In this document: piece after piece, positions 27,379 to 37,217 of the stretch | Layout of the letters: every line of letters starts with the position of its first letter | How positions within the stretch are numbered: position 1 is the first letter of the stretch | Source: Actinobacteria bacterium IMCC26103 | GTDB lineage: Bacteria; Actinomycetota; Actinomycetes; Nanopelagicales; Nanopelagicaceae | Assembly: GCA_002284875.1 (NCBI GenBank) | Contig: CP015604.1 | Location: forward strand, 1,178,001-1,242,000 | Direction of reading: 5' to 3' | Length of the DNA: 64,000 nucleotides | Made by a program: the position numbers and the translations under genes | Notes under the pieces: model-generated | Database searches by the model: none | Told to the model about the DNA's origin: nothing | The model's input: only the letters and a program-made list of their open reading frames with translations

Positions 27379-28170
27379 TTACTTCGGCAAATCAAAAATC
27401 GCTAGCGTGCTGGTAAAGCCGCCATCGATTTGAATATCTGTGCCGGTAACAAAATCTGAGGCACTTGAGGCAAAGTAAGTTGCAATGCCGGCAAAGTCAC
27501 TCGGTGATCCCCAACGCCCGGCAGGTGTGCGCGATAAGACATGTTCTTGCAGCCCAGGCACAGCGCGGGTAACTGATGTCATCTCAGTAACAATCCATCC
27601 CGGCAAAATTGTATTGACTTGAATGTTATCGGCGCCCCATGCTGCCGCTAAGGATTTACCAAGTTGCACAACGGCACCCTTTGTTGCTGAGTAAACCGGT
27701 GCCACCCCTAAACCTTGCACGCTGGTTAGAGATCCGATCAAAATGATCTTTCCTCCCCCACGCTTTTTCATCTCGGGATAGACCAATTGGGCGCAATGAA
27801 AGACCGCTTTTAGGTTGACATCGATAATTTCATCGACAATATCATCGGTATATTGTTCCGGACGCATCCGGATATTCACGCCCGCATTGGCAATCAAGAT
27901 ATCAATTCCGCCGAAGTCAGCAACCGTTTGGATGGTTGCCTTACCTAAATCTTCACTTGATTTAACATCTACTTCATATGCCTTGGCCTTTATGCCAAGT
28001 GCGGCTAACTCAGAGACCGCAGCTTGACTCTTCTGGATGCTGCGCGCCCAGATCGCAATATCTGCACCAGCTGCCGCTAACCCTTTGGCGCAACCCAGCC
28101 CGATCCCACCGTTGCCGCCGGTTATTACCGCAACTTTTCCGCTGAGGTCAAAGAGTTGGTTAGAGGTCAA
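27379..28170 (-). CDS. SDR-family dehydrogenase (KduD-like)
   Basis: Short-chain dehydrogenase of 263 residues with a cofactor motif TGGNGGIG, NAGVN, catalytic Ser in IGSLTS and YSATK. The overall layout resembles 2-dehydro-3-deoxy-D-gluconate 5-dehydrogenase and gluconate 5-dehydrogenase. It is the last gene of the long leftward operon and overlaps the Gfo/Idh gene by 11 bases. A second SDR (42099-42848) lies beside the fuconate dehydratase. Either could oxidise the 2-keto-3-deoxy acid; this one might alternatively oxidise the sugar itself. Confidence 0.8.
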   Translation of the reverse strand: MTSNQLFDLSGKVAVITGGNGGIGLGCAKGLAAAGADIAIWARSIQKSQAAVSELAALGIKAKAYEVDVKSSEDLGKATIQTVADFGGIDILIANAGVNIRMRPEQYTDDIVDEIIDVNLKAVFHCAQLVYPEMKKRGGGKIILIGSLTSVQGLGVAPVYSATKGAVVQLGKSLAAAWGADNIQVNTILPGWIVTEMTSVTRAVPGLQEHVLSRTPAGRWGSPSDFAGIATYFASSASDFVTGTDIQIDGGFTSTLAIFDLPK

Positions 28171-29236
28171 CGGAAACGCCTGTATCCATTGACTTATAGA
28201 GGGCTTCCACCATCTTTAAAGTTCCGATGTTATCTGCAACCGATGCGCGCAGTTTTGAACCAGTAGAGACTGCATCCATAACAGATCCCATAGTGCCAAT
28301 GAATGCATCCGGAAACCAACGAGTCGTAACTGGATAAGGCAGCCAACCATCTGTTGGAACTACTTGAGAATTAACTTCTAAGGTATCAACGCGCCCATTT
28401 GGATAGTCATATAACAGACCTAGCGTGCCGCGGATAGAACCTTTGTCGCCATCAATTCGATATTCGGCGTAATTATCTCCGCCACGATTTACGTGATTTG
28501 CATGAACTAGTGAAGTTACGCCGCTGTTATATAACGAAGTTGAAATCGTGCGGGTTTCACCTTTTGGAAATTGCCCTGCGGTGCGCCCTGCCGCACAGAA
28601 GACCGTCTTGGCATCTCCTAAGAACCAGCGAATTAAGTCGTGGTAATGAATAGAGTGCAACATTACTTCTAGGCGTTCTAGATCTTTCGCCCAGGGCCAC
28701 ATCTCCCAAGGAGTAATTAGATTTACATTGATAGAGAAGTTGCTGACGGTGCCGATCCAACCAAGTTCCACCATCTTGTGAGCTGCTGCAACGCCTTCTT
28801 CAAAACGCAGCTGCTGGTTAACAGCTGCAATAATTCCGGCATCTTTGGCTTGCTTGACCATCGCCTCACCCGCTGCAACTGTCGTTGCAAATGGCTTCTG
28901 CGCCAAGATGTGTTTCTTAGCCGCAGCAACTTGCGCAAAGATCTCAGCTTGAGCAGCTGCCGGGACTGCGATATCTACAATTTCAACTTTGGGATCTGTC
29001 AGTAGCTCAGCGAGCGTCTTATAAACGGTAGGAATGCCGTGGCGCTTTGCTACATCTTGCGCTTTTGCATGATCAGTATCAAATATTGCGACTACTTCTA
29101 GGCCGGCTTTCTTATAGGCCGGCAGGTGTGCGCCATCGACGATTCCGCCGGCGCCGCAAATGCCTATTTTTCGCTTGTTTTCAGGCTTAACTTCTAGCTT
29201 TACCGCATCAGCGATTTCGCGAAATTGATCGATCAT
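28160..29236 (-). CDS. Gfo/Idh/MocA-family oxidoreductase
   Basis: NAD(P)-dependent sugar or inositol dehydrogenase family, 358 residues. The N-terminal Rossmann motif is [19 protein letters not shown]. The family EKP motif reads QKPFA here, keeping the key lysine but with Gln for Glu. The C-terminal half forms the substrate-binding sheet with DLIRWFLG and HxNHVNRGG-type segments. It overlaps MaoC by four bases and the SDR by 11, so all are translated together. It probably oxidises a sugar or sugar lactone from this island; the substrate is unknown. Confidence 0.83.
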   Translation of the reverse strand: MIDQFREIADAVKLEVKPENKRKIGICGAGGIVDGAHLPAYKKAGLEVVAIFDTDHAKAQDVAKRHGIPTVYKTLAELLTDPKVEIVDIAVPAAAQAEIFAQVAAAKKHILAQKPFATTVAAGEAMVKQAKDAGIIAAVNQQLRFEEGVAAAHKMVELGWIGTVSNFSINVNLITPWEMWPWAKDLERLEVMLHSIHYHDLIRWFLGDAKTVFCAAGRTAGQFPKGETRTISTSLYNSGVTSLVHANHVNRGGDNYAEYRIDGDKGSIRGTLGLLYDYPNGRVDTLEVNSQVVPTDGWLPYPVTTRWFPDAFIGTMGSVMDAVSTGSKLRASVADNIGTLKMVEALYKSMDTGVSVDL

Positions 29237-29766
29237 GGTTGCTCCTTACCTTCGGCCTTTAAGTTCTCAGATTGAGATGTGCGGTAGAGAACCGTCTGTA
29301 AATGTTCGGTATAGAGCACGAGCTCTTCATTATCGGCGCGAAAAATCTCGTAGCTGACTTTGAATAGCCCCATATTCTCGTATTTAGGGGTCTTCTCTAA
29401 GAGAGTGCGCATTCCGTAGATCGTATCCCCGATAAAAGTCGGCTTAATAAAGCGCAATTTGTCATAGCCATAGCTAAAGGTATTTACATTGTTATGGGCG
29501 AAGAGTCCCAGTCCATAGCTAAAGACCATTGCACCGGGTACCAAACGTTTTTTAAAGAGACCATGTTCGCGCGCCCAAATATCATCGCCCACGTATGGGT
29601 GCATATCAAGGACGAGTGAGTTAAAGAGCATTACCTCGCCTTCAGAAATCGTGCGACGTAGCGAACGATCTACTTCACCGACCTCATAATCCTCATAGAG
29701 CTTGACATCTTGATTCCAGACTGGAATCTCATAGCGCGCAGTCGGATCTGGATTTGGATTCTTCAT
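29233..29766 (-). CDS. MaoC-fold protein with degenerate hydratase motif
   Basis: Hot-dog-fold protein of 177 residues. Like the second MaoC protein of the operon (32811-33251) it has the segment [20 protein letters not shown]. In active hydratases the motif is D-X4-H with a later Asp. The paralogue has it intact, but here Asp54 is followed by MHPY and Val59 stands where the catalytic His should be, with His56 at another position. The protein may be inactive and act as a partner subunit, or use different chemistry. It lies between a CoA-transferase and a Gfo/Idh gene, 11 bases after the former. Confidence 0.78.
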   Translation of the reverse strand: MKNPNPDPTARYEIPVWNQDVKLYEDYEVGEVDRSLRRTISEGEVMLFNSLVLDMHPYVGDDIWAREHGLFKKRLVPGAMVFSYGLGLFAHNNVNTFSYGYDKLRFIKPTFIGDTIYGMRTLLEKTPKYENMGLFKVSYEIFRADNEELVLYTEHLQTVLYRTSQSENLKAEGKEQP

Positions 29767-29777
29767 ATTTGCTCCCT

Positions 29778-30959
29778 TTATATCCCGAACTCTTTACGGA
29801 TCTTTTCAGTATCTTCACCGACATGTGGCGCACCTTTGGAGTGCTTTACCGTCTTGCCATCAATACGCATTGGTGATCGCGTAGTTGGAATCGTTACCTT
29901 TGATCCATCTTTACCGGTGCGCTCAGTCTTTTGCACCATATCAATTGCGCTAAAGCCTTCATGTTCGACTAATTCCGGCAAAGTCAAAACTGGAGCACAC
30001 CAGATATCGGCGGCATCTAATATGGCAAGCCAATGATCGGTCTCTTGCGTTGCAACCTTGGTACTAAGCGCTTTCATGATCGCCTCTTGCTCACTCCACC
30101 AAGATTTAGGATCTTCATAGCGATCTAAATCAACACCGAGTAATTTACCCAGGGCTGGAATTGGGGTCATAGCGATCGCTAAATACCCGTTTTTAGTGGG
30201 ATATAGGCCATATGGAGCAGGTAGAAATGCGTGTGCAGAATTTCCTGCACCGCGATTTACTACAACGCTGGGATCAAAAAGGTTTGCCGAAATTAACTCA
30301 AACTGTAAATCCAACATTGATTCGAGCAAACTAGATTCAACTAACCCACCTTTACCAGTGCGTTCGCGACGCAATAAAAGCGCGATTACACCTGATGCTA
30401 AATGAGTTGAGGTAAAGATATCGGCAACAGCTAGACCAACCGGAATTGGAGGATCTCCTGCCCGACCATTTAACCAAGGCAGACCAGAAATACTTTGCGC
30501 CAATAAATCTTGTCCGGGACGATCTTTAAAGGGGCCTTCTGCACCGTAACCAGTTGCGCTGCCATAGACAATTCGCGGATTAACCTTTTCCACATCTTCA
30601 TAACCAAGTCCCAAGCGCTCGATAACGCCCGGCCGGAAGTTTTGAATAATTACATCTGCCTTCTTAACTAATTCCCAGACTTGGGCAAGTCCTTCTGAAT
30701 TCTTTAGATCTGCCGCAAAACTTTCCTTATTGCGGTTCATGATATGAAAAGAGAGCGTATCCCCATCTTTTTCCAAACCCGCAAAAGCCAAGGTGCGACC
30801 GATATCTCCGGTACCTGGCCGTTCCACTTTGATTACTCGCGCTCCCATATCGGCAAGGCGCATCGCAGCAACGGGCCCTGCTAAGAATTGCGAGAAATCT
30901 AAAACCAATATGCCATTTAGCGGCAGATCAGATTTATCAAGCGGTTGCTTAATCGACAT
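29778..30959 (-). CDS. CaiB/BaiF-family (class III) CoA-transferase
   Basis: Family III CoA-transferase, 393 residues with the start at 30959 ([13 protein letters not shown]). It has [44 protein letters not shown], and [11 protein letters not shown] with Asp151 at the catalytic position. These enzymes move CoA between carboxylic acids. The frame is open to 31037, but the ATG at 30959 fits family N-termini and has GGAAG upstream. It overlaps the mutarotase gene by 11 bases. The donor and acceptor acids are unknown; MaoC-type neighbours suggest that a CoA thioester is hydrated or dehydrated next. Confidence 0.85.
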   Translation of the reverse strand: MSIKQPLDKSDLPLNGILVLDFSQFLAGPVAAMRLADMGARVIKVERPGTGDIGRTLAFAGLEKDGDTLSFHIMNRNKESFAADLKNSEGLAQVWELVKKADVIIQNFRPGVIERLGLGYEDVEKVNPRIVYGSATGYGAEGPFKDRPGQDLLAQSISGLPWLNGRAGDPPIPVGLAVADIFTSTHLASGVIALLLRRERTGKGGLVESSLLESMLDLQFELISANLFDPSVVVNRGAGNSAHAFLPAPYGLYPTKNGYLAIAMTPIPALGKLLGVDLDRYEDPKSWWSEQEAIMKALSTKVATQETDHWLAILDAADIWCAPVLTLPELVEHEGFSAIDMVQKTERTGKDGSKVTIPTTRSPMRIDGKTVKHSKGAPHVGEDTEKIRKEFGI

Positions 30960-31272
30960 GGAAGACTTCCGGTATTGCCGCCCACCATTCACCATCGGCG
31001 CGATCAGCAACTGGTGTTTGCAGAGGCTTGCAAACATCCCACCATTTCTGGGTCATTGGATCAGCGGCCATCAGCGCCATATCTGCATCGAAATCACTGC
31101 CGATATATTCAAAGTAGGAAAATAGAAGTTCGCCATAGCGATAAATAGAGTAATTGCGAATATTGCATTCGTAGATCTTGGCCAAGATATCGGGCCAGAC
31201 ATCAGCGTGTAAGCGCTCATATTCAGCGCGATTTTCCGGCTTCATGCCGATTACTGAGGCATAACGTGTCAT
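30949..31272 (-). CDS. L-rhamnose mutarotase family protein
   Basis: A 107-residue RhaM-type protein (DUF718): RYASVIGMKPENRAEYERLHADVWPDIL, NIRNYSIYR, YFEYIGSD and a C-terminal [12 protein letters not shown]. The family interconverts alpha and beta anomers of L-rhamnose and, in some pathways, L-fucose. Beside an L-fuconolactonase-like gene it more likely acts on L-fucose here, but rhamnose cannot be excluded. It lies nine bases after the lactonase gene and overlaps the CoA-transferase start. Confidence 0.85.
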   Translation of the reverse strand: MTRYASVIGMKPENRAEYERLHADVWPDILAKIYECNIRNYSIYRYGELLFSYFEYIGSDFDADMALMAADPMTQKWWDVCKPLQTPVADRADGEWWAAIPEVFHVD

Positions 31273-31281
31273 GGCGACTCC

Positions 31282-32145
31282 TTAACCTAACTTGTAGAAA
31301 GCTTTAGCAGTCTTATGGCGCATCCATGACTGTTCTTCTTCACTAAACTTTGAGATCACTTCAACTTGGGCTTGCCAGATTTCGGCGTAGTTGTTGCCGA
31401 GGACAATTACCGGCCAATCTCCACCCATCATCACGCGCTGTGCACCATAAGTTTTAACCATGAAATCAACATATGGCTGCCAATCAGAAACTTTCCAATT
31501 GGCAAGATCAGATGCGGTATTTAGCCCTGATAACTTGGCATAGACATTTGGGAAGACTGCGATCTCAGCCATGGACGATGCCCATGGCTCCATCTCTTTA
31601 GCCGCAATCGGTGGCTTGGCAAAGTGATCGACAACAATCTTCATATTGGGAAAATTATTCGCCAAGGTAACAACGTTCTTGGTGTGCTCTGGCTTTATTG
31701 AAACGTAATCAAAGCTAAGCCCGGCTTTCTCGACCATGGCAAGTGTTTCTAATACTGCCGGGCGCAGAATCCAAGCATCGTCGGATTCGTACTTGGGATT
31801 GGAGTAATCGTGAGTTAAGTTGCGAACGCCTTTGAAATACGGGTTCTTTTTGAAGGTTTCAATCGCAGCGCGCGCTTCGTTGGGGCGATCAAACGGAATC
31901 CAACCAACTACGCCTTGTACAAAATCAGAGTTAGCTGCAACATCTAACATATAAAAAGTATCTTCGTAGGTATCGCCTGCTTGAACTAAGACAGAACCTG
32001 TAACACCTGAGGCAGGAATTTCTGGAGCAAGACGCTCAGGTGTGAAGTCGTCATAGAGCGGACCATATTCTGGTGCGATCCAAGAATATGCGCGCTCACT
32101 CATTACCCAAAGATGTTGGTGGGTATCGATTAGTTCATTTGTCAT
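31282..32145 (-). CDS. Amidohydrolase-family lactonase, probable L-fuconolactonase
   Basis: COG3618-type amidohydrolase, 287 residues. It begins with IDTHQHLW (metal ligands His9 and His11), has VVDHFAKPP in the middle and GGDWPV near the end with the conserved Asp. Members with this layout hydrolyse sugar lactones such as L-fucono-1,5-lactone and L-rhamnono-1,4-lactone, giving the aldonic acid that FucD dehydrates. The assignment to fuconolactone rests on the fuconate dehydratase in the same island. It precedes the mutarotase gene by nine bases. Confidence 0.83.
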   Translation of the reverse strand: MTNELIDTHQHLWVMSERAYSWIAPEYGPLYDDFTPERLAPEIPASGVTGSVLVQAGDTYEDTFYMLDVAANSDFVQGVVGWIPFDRPNEARAAIETFKKNPYFKGVRNLTHDYSNPKYESDDAWILRPAVLETLAMVEKAGLSFDYVSIKPEHTKNVVTLANNFPNMKIVVDHFAKPPIAAKEMEPWASSMAEIAVFPNVYAKLSGLNTASDLANWKVSDWQPYVDFMVKTYGAQRVMMGGDWPVIVLGNNYAEIWQAQVEVISKFSEEEQSWMRHKTAKAFYKLG

Positions 32146-32169
32146 GGTTATCTCCTATTTCTCATCTCA

Positions 32170-32814
32170 TTACAGAACGCCGTAGGCATCCCATACCTGT
32201 CTTACGCTTTTACCGGCCAATAAATCCTTTAAAACGCTCTTTTCTGTAGCTGCGCGGGCATTAGCTAGCTCGGTCACCTTTGCTAAATGCTGAGCCGGTA
32301 CAACCACAATTCCATCGGCATCTGCAATAACACCATCGCCCGGGTTTACTTCTACTCCCCCACAGATAACAGTTGTGCGCATAGATTTAATGCGCATCCG
32401 TCCTTTGTAATCTAACGGGCGAGTGCCATAACCAAATGCCGGGAAATCTAAACCAACGATCTGTTCGGTATCACGCAGCGGACCATCTGCCACTACTCCT
32501 GTACCGCCACGTCCTTTTGCAGCTGCTGAAAATAGCTCGCCCCAGAAAGCCGAGAGCGCATCTCCTCCGGTTGCAACAACAGCAACTTCTCCGGGTTTTA
32601 AAGTATCTAGAAAATCAATTCCATCCCCATATGGATCTTTTTGATCGTAATTACTATCTGCCACAAAGTGCACAGTTGCAGCTAAACCAACGGCGCGCAT
32701 ATGTGGACGTAGCGCCTTAACATTTACCGACATCGCGTTATTGCGCACTCCGATTACATCGAGTGAATCCGAGATCATGGCGCTACGAACGCGCGCATCC
32801 AATAGCCAACTCAT
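32170..32814 (-). CDS. RraA-family (HMG/CHA aldolase-like) protein
   Basis: A 214-residue protein of the RraA fold, which includes class II pyruvate aldolases (4-hydroxy-4-methyl-2-oxoglutarate aldolase) and an RNase E inhibitor. The metal and pyruvate site is visible: [15 protein letters not shown] and DGPLRD, with ADGIVVVP near the end. The first residues ([16 protein letters not shown]) are typical. In a catabolic operon an aldolase or decarboxylase role is more likely than RNase control. It overlaps the MaoC gene by four bases. It could cleave a 4-hydroxy-2-keto acid made from the sugar; the substrate is unknown. Confidence 0.8.
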   Translation of the reverse strand: MSWLLDARVRSAMISDSLDVIGVRNNAMSVNVKALRPHMRAVGLAATVHFVADSNYDQKDPYGDGIDFLDTLKPGEVAVVATGGDALSAFWGELFSAAAKGRGGTGVVADGPLRDTEQIVGLDFPAFGYGTRPLDYKGRMRIKSMRTTVICGGVEVNPGDGVIADADGIVVVPAQHLAKVTELANARAATEKSVLKDLLAGKSVRQVWDAYGVL

Positions 32815-33251
32815 TTCTTCTTCTCCACCATATAGACATGGACAAAGGCGATCACAGTTTCACCACGTTGATTGGTGACAGTGACTTGCTCATCTACTAA
32901 ACCGAAATCAGCGGCGCGCTTAGCATGTTCGCGCTTGGCCACAATCTCAGCCTTTGAGGTAATGGTGTCGCCTATAAATACAGGTGAGATAAAGCGGACT
33001 CGGTCATATCCGTAACTAAAGGCAACTTCATTTATTTCACCAGCAAGGGCTCCGACTGCGACGCTAAGAATCAAAGTTCCGTGGGCTACGCGCTGGCCAA
33101 ATTCTTGAGTCTTGCACCATTCGGCATCCATATGATGGGGGTAGAAATCACCGGTTTGTCCGGCGTGAGTGACGATATCTGCCTCAGTGATCGTGCGTCC
33201 CATGCTGGTACGAGTTGAATTTATCTCGTGTTCTTCAAAGTAAAGTTTCAT
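32811..33251 (-). CDS. MaoC-family hydratase/dehydratase
   Basis: Single hot-dog-domain protein, 146 residues, with the hydratase motif intact: Asp35-FYPH-His40 followed by Asp42, then [12 protein letters not shown] and [20 protein letters not shown]. Such enzymes add or remove water on enoyl-CoA or beta-hydroxyacyl-CoA. It shares the FSYGYD-(K/R)-(L/V)RFI segment with the degenerate MaoC protein at 29233-29766, so the pair are likely paralogues and possibly partners. It overlaps the RraA gene by four bases and follows the binding-protein homologue by two. Confidence 0.85.
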   Translation of the reverse strand: MKLYFEEHEINSTRTSMGRTITEADIVTHAGQTGDFYPHHMDAEWCKTQEFGQRVAHGTLILSVAVGALAGEINEVAFSYGYDRVRFISPVFIGDTITSKAEIVAKREHAKRAADFGLVDEQVTVTNQRGETVIAFVHVYMVEKKK

Positions 33252-33253
33252 AG

Positions 33254-34378
33254 TTATTCCTTTACATATCTCTCGTACATGGATGCGATCTCTGAAACTA
33301 CGCTCGCACTTACCTTTCGGGAAGTCAATGCGTTATGAATCACCAGCGAACTTTGGTACTGCACATCAGGCCAACCCAATACCCGCGGACGAACCCAAGC
33401 GCGCTCTAAGGTGCGCAAGGTATTGCGGAAGAAGTTAAGGGTTAGATCATTTAGCGAACCGTTCTTCCAGGCCACGAGATTGCCGGGTTGGCCACCGGCT
33501 GCGCCATAAGTCGTTGCTTGGATTTCCGGTAGCGATAGCAAGATTGCGGCTGTTGCGGCTGCCTCCACATTCTTACTTTTACTTGAAATAGCAACGCCTG
33601 CTCCACCTAGCTGTGAACCAGATGCTTGGCCATCGAAAGATGGCACATCTTCATAGACCAAACGGTGCTGTCTAAAACCAGTATGTGAATAATTGCTATA
33701 GCCATACATGCAGATGCCATGGGAATAATCTTCACCGCCGCTTAAACGTTCTGCAATATCAATGGGATTACTTGTTGCGCAAAAGTCTGGAACTAACGCT
33801 GATAGCTCGAGCATAAATTCCAGAACTTCCAGCGCAACCTTTTGATCAATAAAGGTCTTTGTGGCAGTCAACGGTGCACCTTTCTGGGCCATCAGCGTTG
33901 CAAAGGTACTAAAGGCATCTACAGGCTTATGGGGCCAAAGTAATTTTCCGGTACGAGCTAGATCTATAACATCGCTCCAAAAGACAGGTGATGAATCTGC
34001 TTTGTCGGGACGGTATGCGCTTACTTGTGCTGCTGTATCAATAGCCAGCGCCCAATGCTTTCCTTGATATTTATAGGAAGCATGCGATTGCCCAACGCTG
34101 GTGCGCTCTAGTAATTCGAGTTGTTCTTTTGTGGCCACATCTTCGAAGGCAATTACCGCTTTGGCATGGACTGCATCAGGAATATGTGGATGATCGATAA
34201 TCATTAAATCGTAATCTTCATAGAACTCAGAGATGTGCTGATCACCAAAGGCGAGCAGCGAACGAGCATCCCAGTTAACAGATATGCCACAACGCTCTTG
34301 CAACAGATCGTTTGAGTTAACGACTGAATCAAGACCGCGCGGGTGATCCCACGTCATACCTTTTAATTGGGTGGTCAT
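33254..34378 (-). CDS. Solute-binding-protein homologue without signal peptide
   Basis: A 374-residue protein that looks like a carbohydrate ABC-transporter binding protein (family 1) in its body: [49 protein letters not shown] and [10 protein letters not shown]. It begins [20 protein letters not shown] with no signal peptide, lipobox or membrane segment, so it should stay in the cytoplasm. It lies two bases from the esterase and MaoC genes inside the metabolic part of the operon, and a normal secreted binding protein exists at the operon head. Possible roles are a cytosolic ligand carrier or sensor, or an enzyme built on this fold. No function is claimed. Confidence 0.75.
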   Translation of the reverse strand: MTTQLKGMTWDHPRGLDSVVNSNDLLQERCGISVNWDARSLLAFGDQHISEFYEDYDLMIIDHPHIPDAVHAKAVIAFEDVATKEQLELLERTSVGQSHASYKYQGKHWALAIDTAAQVSAYRPDKADSSPVFWSDVIDLARTGKLLWPHKPVDAFSTFATLMAQKGAPLTATKTFIDQKVALEVLEFMLELSALVPDFCATSNPIDIAERLSGGEDYSHGICMYGYSNYSHTGFRQHRLVYEDVPSFDGQASGSQLGGAGVAISSKSKNVEAAATAAILLSLPEIQATTYGAAGGQPGNLVAWKNGSLNDLTLNFFRNTLRTLERAWVRPRVLGWPDVQYQSSLVIHNALTSRKVSASVVSEIASMYERYVKE

Positions 34379-34380
34379 AT

Positions 34381-35310
34381 TTAAGCGCCAAGCACCTTAT
34401 TAATTTCAGCAGCGATCCATTTACGAATCTCGATCCCCTCATCAATATATTTTCCATAGTTAAAGAAGCCATGGATCATGCCTGGGCAATCGATATATGC
34501 CGTGGGAACACCAGCAGCCTTTAACTTGGCGGCATAATCAATTCCATCTTGGCGCAAGACATCGTATTCAGCGGTGAAGATAACTGTAGGCGCTAAGCCT
34601 TCATAACTCTTTGCAGAATGTGGAACCGCATAAGGATTATCACGATCTGCCGGGCCATTTAGATATTGCTCCCAGAGCCATTTCATACCGCGCTGGGTCA
34701 GGCCATAGTTATCAGCATTTGGAACATCTTTAGAGTCAACATATTGCGGACCATTACATGGATAGATCAAGAGTTGATAAGCCAACTTAATTCCGCGATC
34801 GCGCGCCGCCAAGGCAACCGCTGATGCCAAATTACCGCCGGCGCTATCGCCGCCCACGCCTATTTTATCTTCCCTAATATTTAGCTCTTTAGTGTTTGCG
34901 ACAACCCACTGCAGACCTTCATAGCAATCATTAAATGGGATCGGAAATTTATGTTCTGGCGCTTTCTGGTAGTTAATAGAGATAACAACTGAGTTAGTCA
35001 TTGTGGCAAGGGCCGCACATTGCGCATCATATTTACCTACGTAATTAACTACCCATCCCCCACCATGGAAGTAAACAAGTGCGTTGAAAGGACCACTTCC
35101 TGCTGGTGTATAAATCTTGATATAGGTATCTGCGGTGCTGGAGGTAAAAAAACGGTTATCTATGCGAACAGTTGGATCGATGGCGCCTGAAATATCAGGT
35201 TCACCATGTGAACCACTGCGCGCGGCAAAGGCGCCTGCCTCAGATATATCGGGGGCGTTAAAGGAAGCCATCAGATCTAAAAATGCCTTAGCTTGCGGAT
35301 GTAGCGCCAT
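34381..35310 (-). CDS. Alpha/beta-hydrolase, HSL-family carboxylesterase
   Basis: Hormone-sensitive-lipase-type esterase, 309 residues. The oxyanion motif HGGG (82-85), the nucleophile elbow GDSAG with Ser156, the acid in EYDVLRQDG and the base in MIHGFFNY are all present. No signal peptide, so it is cytoplasmic. In a sugar operon it may remove acetyl or other acyl groups from an imported sugar, or hydrolyse a lactone; the substrate is not defined. It lies two bases before the binding-protein homologue and 15 after the aldo/keto reductase. Confidence 0.85.
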   Translation of the reverse strand: MALHPQAKAFLDLMASFNAPDISEAGAFAARSGSHGEPDISGAIDPTVRIDNRFFTSSTADTYIKIYTPAGSGPFNALVYFHGGGWVVNYVGKYDAQCAALATMTNSVVISINYQKAPEHKFPIPFNDCYEGLQWVVANTKELNIREDKIGVGGDSAGGNLASAVALAARDRGIKLAYQLLIYPCNGPQYVDSKDVPNADNYGLTQRGMKWLWEQYLNGPADRDNPYAVPHSAKSYEGLAPTVIFTAEYDVLRQDGIDYAAKLKAAGVPTAYIDCPGMIHGFFNYGKYIDEGIEIRKWIAAEINKVLGA

Positions 35311-35325
35311 TTATTCCACCCTTTT

Positions 35326-36276
35326 CTACAGAATTGCTTTGATCTTCTGCCAGATACCTTCTGGAAGTTCTAAATCTAAATTTGCAGCATTACTTAGAAT
35401 CTCATCTGTACTGCGACAACCAATTAACACGCACTTAACGGCTGGGTGGCGCAGCGGGTACTGCAGCGCCGCTGCGGCAAGTGGAATATCGTGCTGATCT
35501 AATAGCGCTTTAATGCGCTGGGCCTTAACCAGGATCTCATCAGATGCTGGAACGTAATCAAAAGTCGCGCCTTTTACTGGATTAGCCAAGATACCTGAGT
35601 TCAATACTCCAGCTGCGATGATATCGACGCCGCGTTCGAGAGCCACTGGCAATAAATCAGCCAGCGCTCGTTGATCAAGGAGTGAATAACGACCGGCAAT
35701 CAAAACCAAATCAATATCAGTCTCTTTAATCATGCGCGCCGGTGTTGCCGATTGATTCATGCCAACGCCAATAGCTTTGATGATTCCCTTTTCGCGCATC
35801 TTTAGTAGAGCAGGAAATGATTCGCGAATTGCCGCATCGGCATTATCGTCTGGATCATGAATCATTAATATCTCAACGCTTTCTAGCTCCATGCGTTCCA
35901 AGCTAGAGCGCAGTGATTTTTCAACTCCACTTTCTGAGAAATCAAAGACTCGAGTAACCGAGGTATCTGTATCGGCGAAATCTGGTTCTGCCTCATACTC
36001 GGTTGGAACAAGTAAGCGGCCAATCTTGGTTGAGATCTCATAACTGGCGCGGGGCTTGCCTTTTAAAGATTTTGCTAAACGACGTTCAGCGGTCCCTTTG
36101 CCATAATGTGGTGCGGTATCGATATAGGTAATTCCATTATCGAGTGCGCAATTGATTGCGGCATCACATTCTTCTTGTGAGACAGATGTATAGAGGCCGC
36201 CAAAAGTTGCCGTCCCCAAACCCATCTGGGAGATTTCGAGCCCAGTTCTTAACTGAACTCGATCGTTGTGAGCCAT
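35326..36276 (-). CDS. Aldo/keto reductase, probable L-fucose dehydrogenase
   Basis: NAD(P)-dependent (beta/alpha)8 oxidoreductase, 316 residues, with the catalytic tetrad Asp53, Tyr58, Lys84 and His140 (in YIDTAPHYGKG, STKIG and LMIHDP). The start MGLGTATFGGLYTSVS and the long insert after EAEPDF resemble the D-threo-aldose/L-fucose dehydrogenase group, which oxidises L-fucose (or D-arabinose) to the lactone. That would be the first step of the pathway here. It follows the permease genes by 24 bases. Confidence 0.82.
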   Translation of the reverse strand: MAHNDRVQLRTGLEISQMGLGTATFGGLYTSVSQEECDAAINCALDNGITYIDTAPHYGKGTAERRLAKSLKGKPRASYEISTKIGRLLVPTEYEAEPDFADTDTSVTRVFDFSESGVEKSLRSSLERMELESVEILMIHDPDDNADAAIRESFPALLKMREKGIIKAIGVGMNQSATPARMIKETDIDLVLIAGRYSLLDQRALADLLPVALERGVDIIAAGVLNSGILANPVKGATFDYVPASDEILVKAQRIKALLDQHDIPLAAAALQYPLRHPAVKCVLIGCRSTDEILSNAANLDLELPEGIWQKIKAIL

Positions 36277-36300
36277 GGTCGTTGTTCTCGTCTTAGAGAA

Positions 36301-37215
36301 CTACTCCTTAATGGAGCCAGAGAGCATGCCTCGCACCAGACGCTTCTGAGAGATTAAGAAGACGATCATGATTGGAAGGGCAATCAATACACCAGCGAGT
36401 GCAATTTCTGGTTTTCCAACTGGAACTGATGTCGCACCAACTGCCGGGTTAATCGCTGGAGTTGAGTAGAACAAGAAGCCCATACCTATTGGCAAGGTGT
36501 AGTTCTCACTAGATGGCAGCAAGATGTAAGGCAGGAAGTAATTTGCCCAGTTGCCGATAAAGGCGAAGAAGGCAAGGAGTGAGATCAGCGGCCCAGATAG
36601 CGGTAAACAGATCTTTAGATAGAGCTGGAAATCATTACATCCATCAATTCGCGCTGATTCGTATAACTCTTTTGGAATAGTGGTTGAGTAATAGATATAG
36701 GACAAGAAGGCACCGAATGGATAGAGCGATGAAACCAGAATCACTGAGATCGGCTTATCCATAAGTGAGAGCTTGTCCATCAGTACGAATACTGGAACTA
36801 CCAAAGCCATCGGTGGAACAAGCATCGTAATCAAAGTTGAAATCAAGAAGGTGCGCTTGAACTTGATATTAGATGCCGTTAAAACGAAACCAGCAAGGGA
36901 TGCGGTAATCGTTGCAATTACCACAATGGATCCAGTAAACCAGATTGAGTTCCATGCCCATTTAGCGATAACGCCATCATCAAAGTACTGCAGATTCTTC
37001 CAAGCATCGATATAACCAGATAGATGACCGAACATGAGTGGGTTTTTATTTGAGAGATCAGCATCCGTCTTGGTCGGCGCAAGGAGCAACCAGATCATTG
37101 GAACTACGCTGACGACTGCAAAGAAGATCAGGAATGCGTTTACGAAGAAAGCTGCAACAGGATTTTCCTGGCGAAGCTTATATGCGCGGCGATTAATCTT
37201 TAGTAATGAGGCCAT
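36301..37215 (-). CDS. Sugar ABC transporter permease (MalG-type)
   Basis: Inner-membrane permease with six predicted transmembrane segments, 304 residues. The cytoplasmic EAA loop reads PKELYESARIDGCNDFQLYLKICLPLSGP. It belongs to the CUT1 carbohydrate group and should pair with the permease at 37218-38123 (two-base gap) and the binding protein at 38259-39566. There is no ATPase gene in the operon, so a shared ATPase of the MsmX/UgpC kind encoded elsewhere is implied. Confidence 0.9.
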   Translation of the reverse strand: MASLLKINRRAYKLRQENPVAAFFVNAFLIFFAVVSVVPMIWLLLAPTKTDADLSNKNPLMFGHLSGYIDAWKNLQYFDDGVIAKWAWNSIWFTGSIVVIATITASLAGFVLTASNIKFKRTFLISTLITMLVPPMALVVPVFVLMDKLSLMDKPISVILVSSLYPFGAFLSYIYYSTTIPKELYESARIDGCNDFQLYLKICLPLSGPLISLLAFFAFIGNWANYFLPYILLPSSENYTLPIGMGFLFYSTPAINPAVGATSVPVGKPEIALAGVLIALPIMIVFLISQKRLVRGMLSGSIKE

Positions 37216-37217
37216 GA

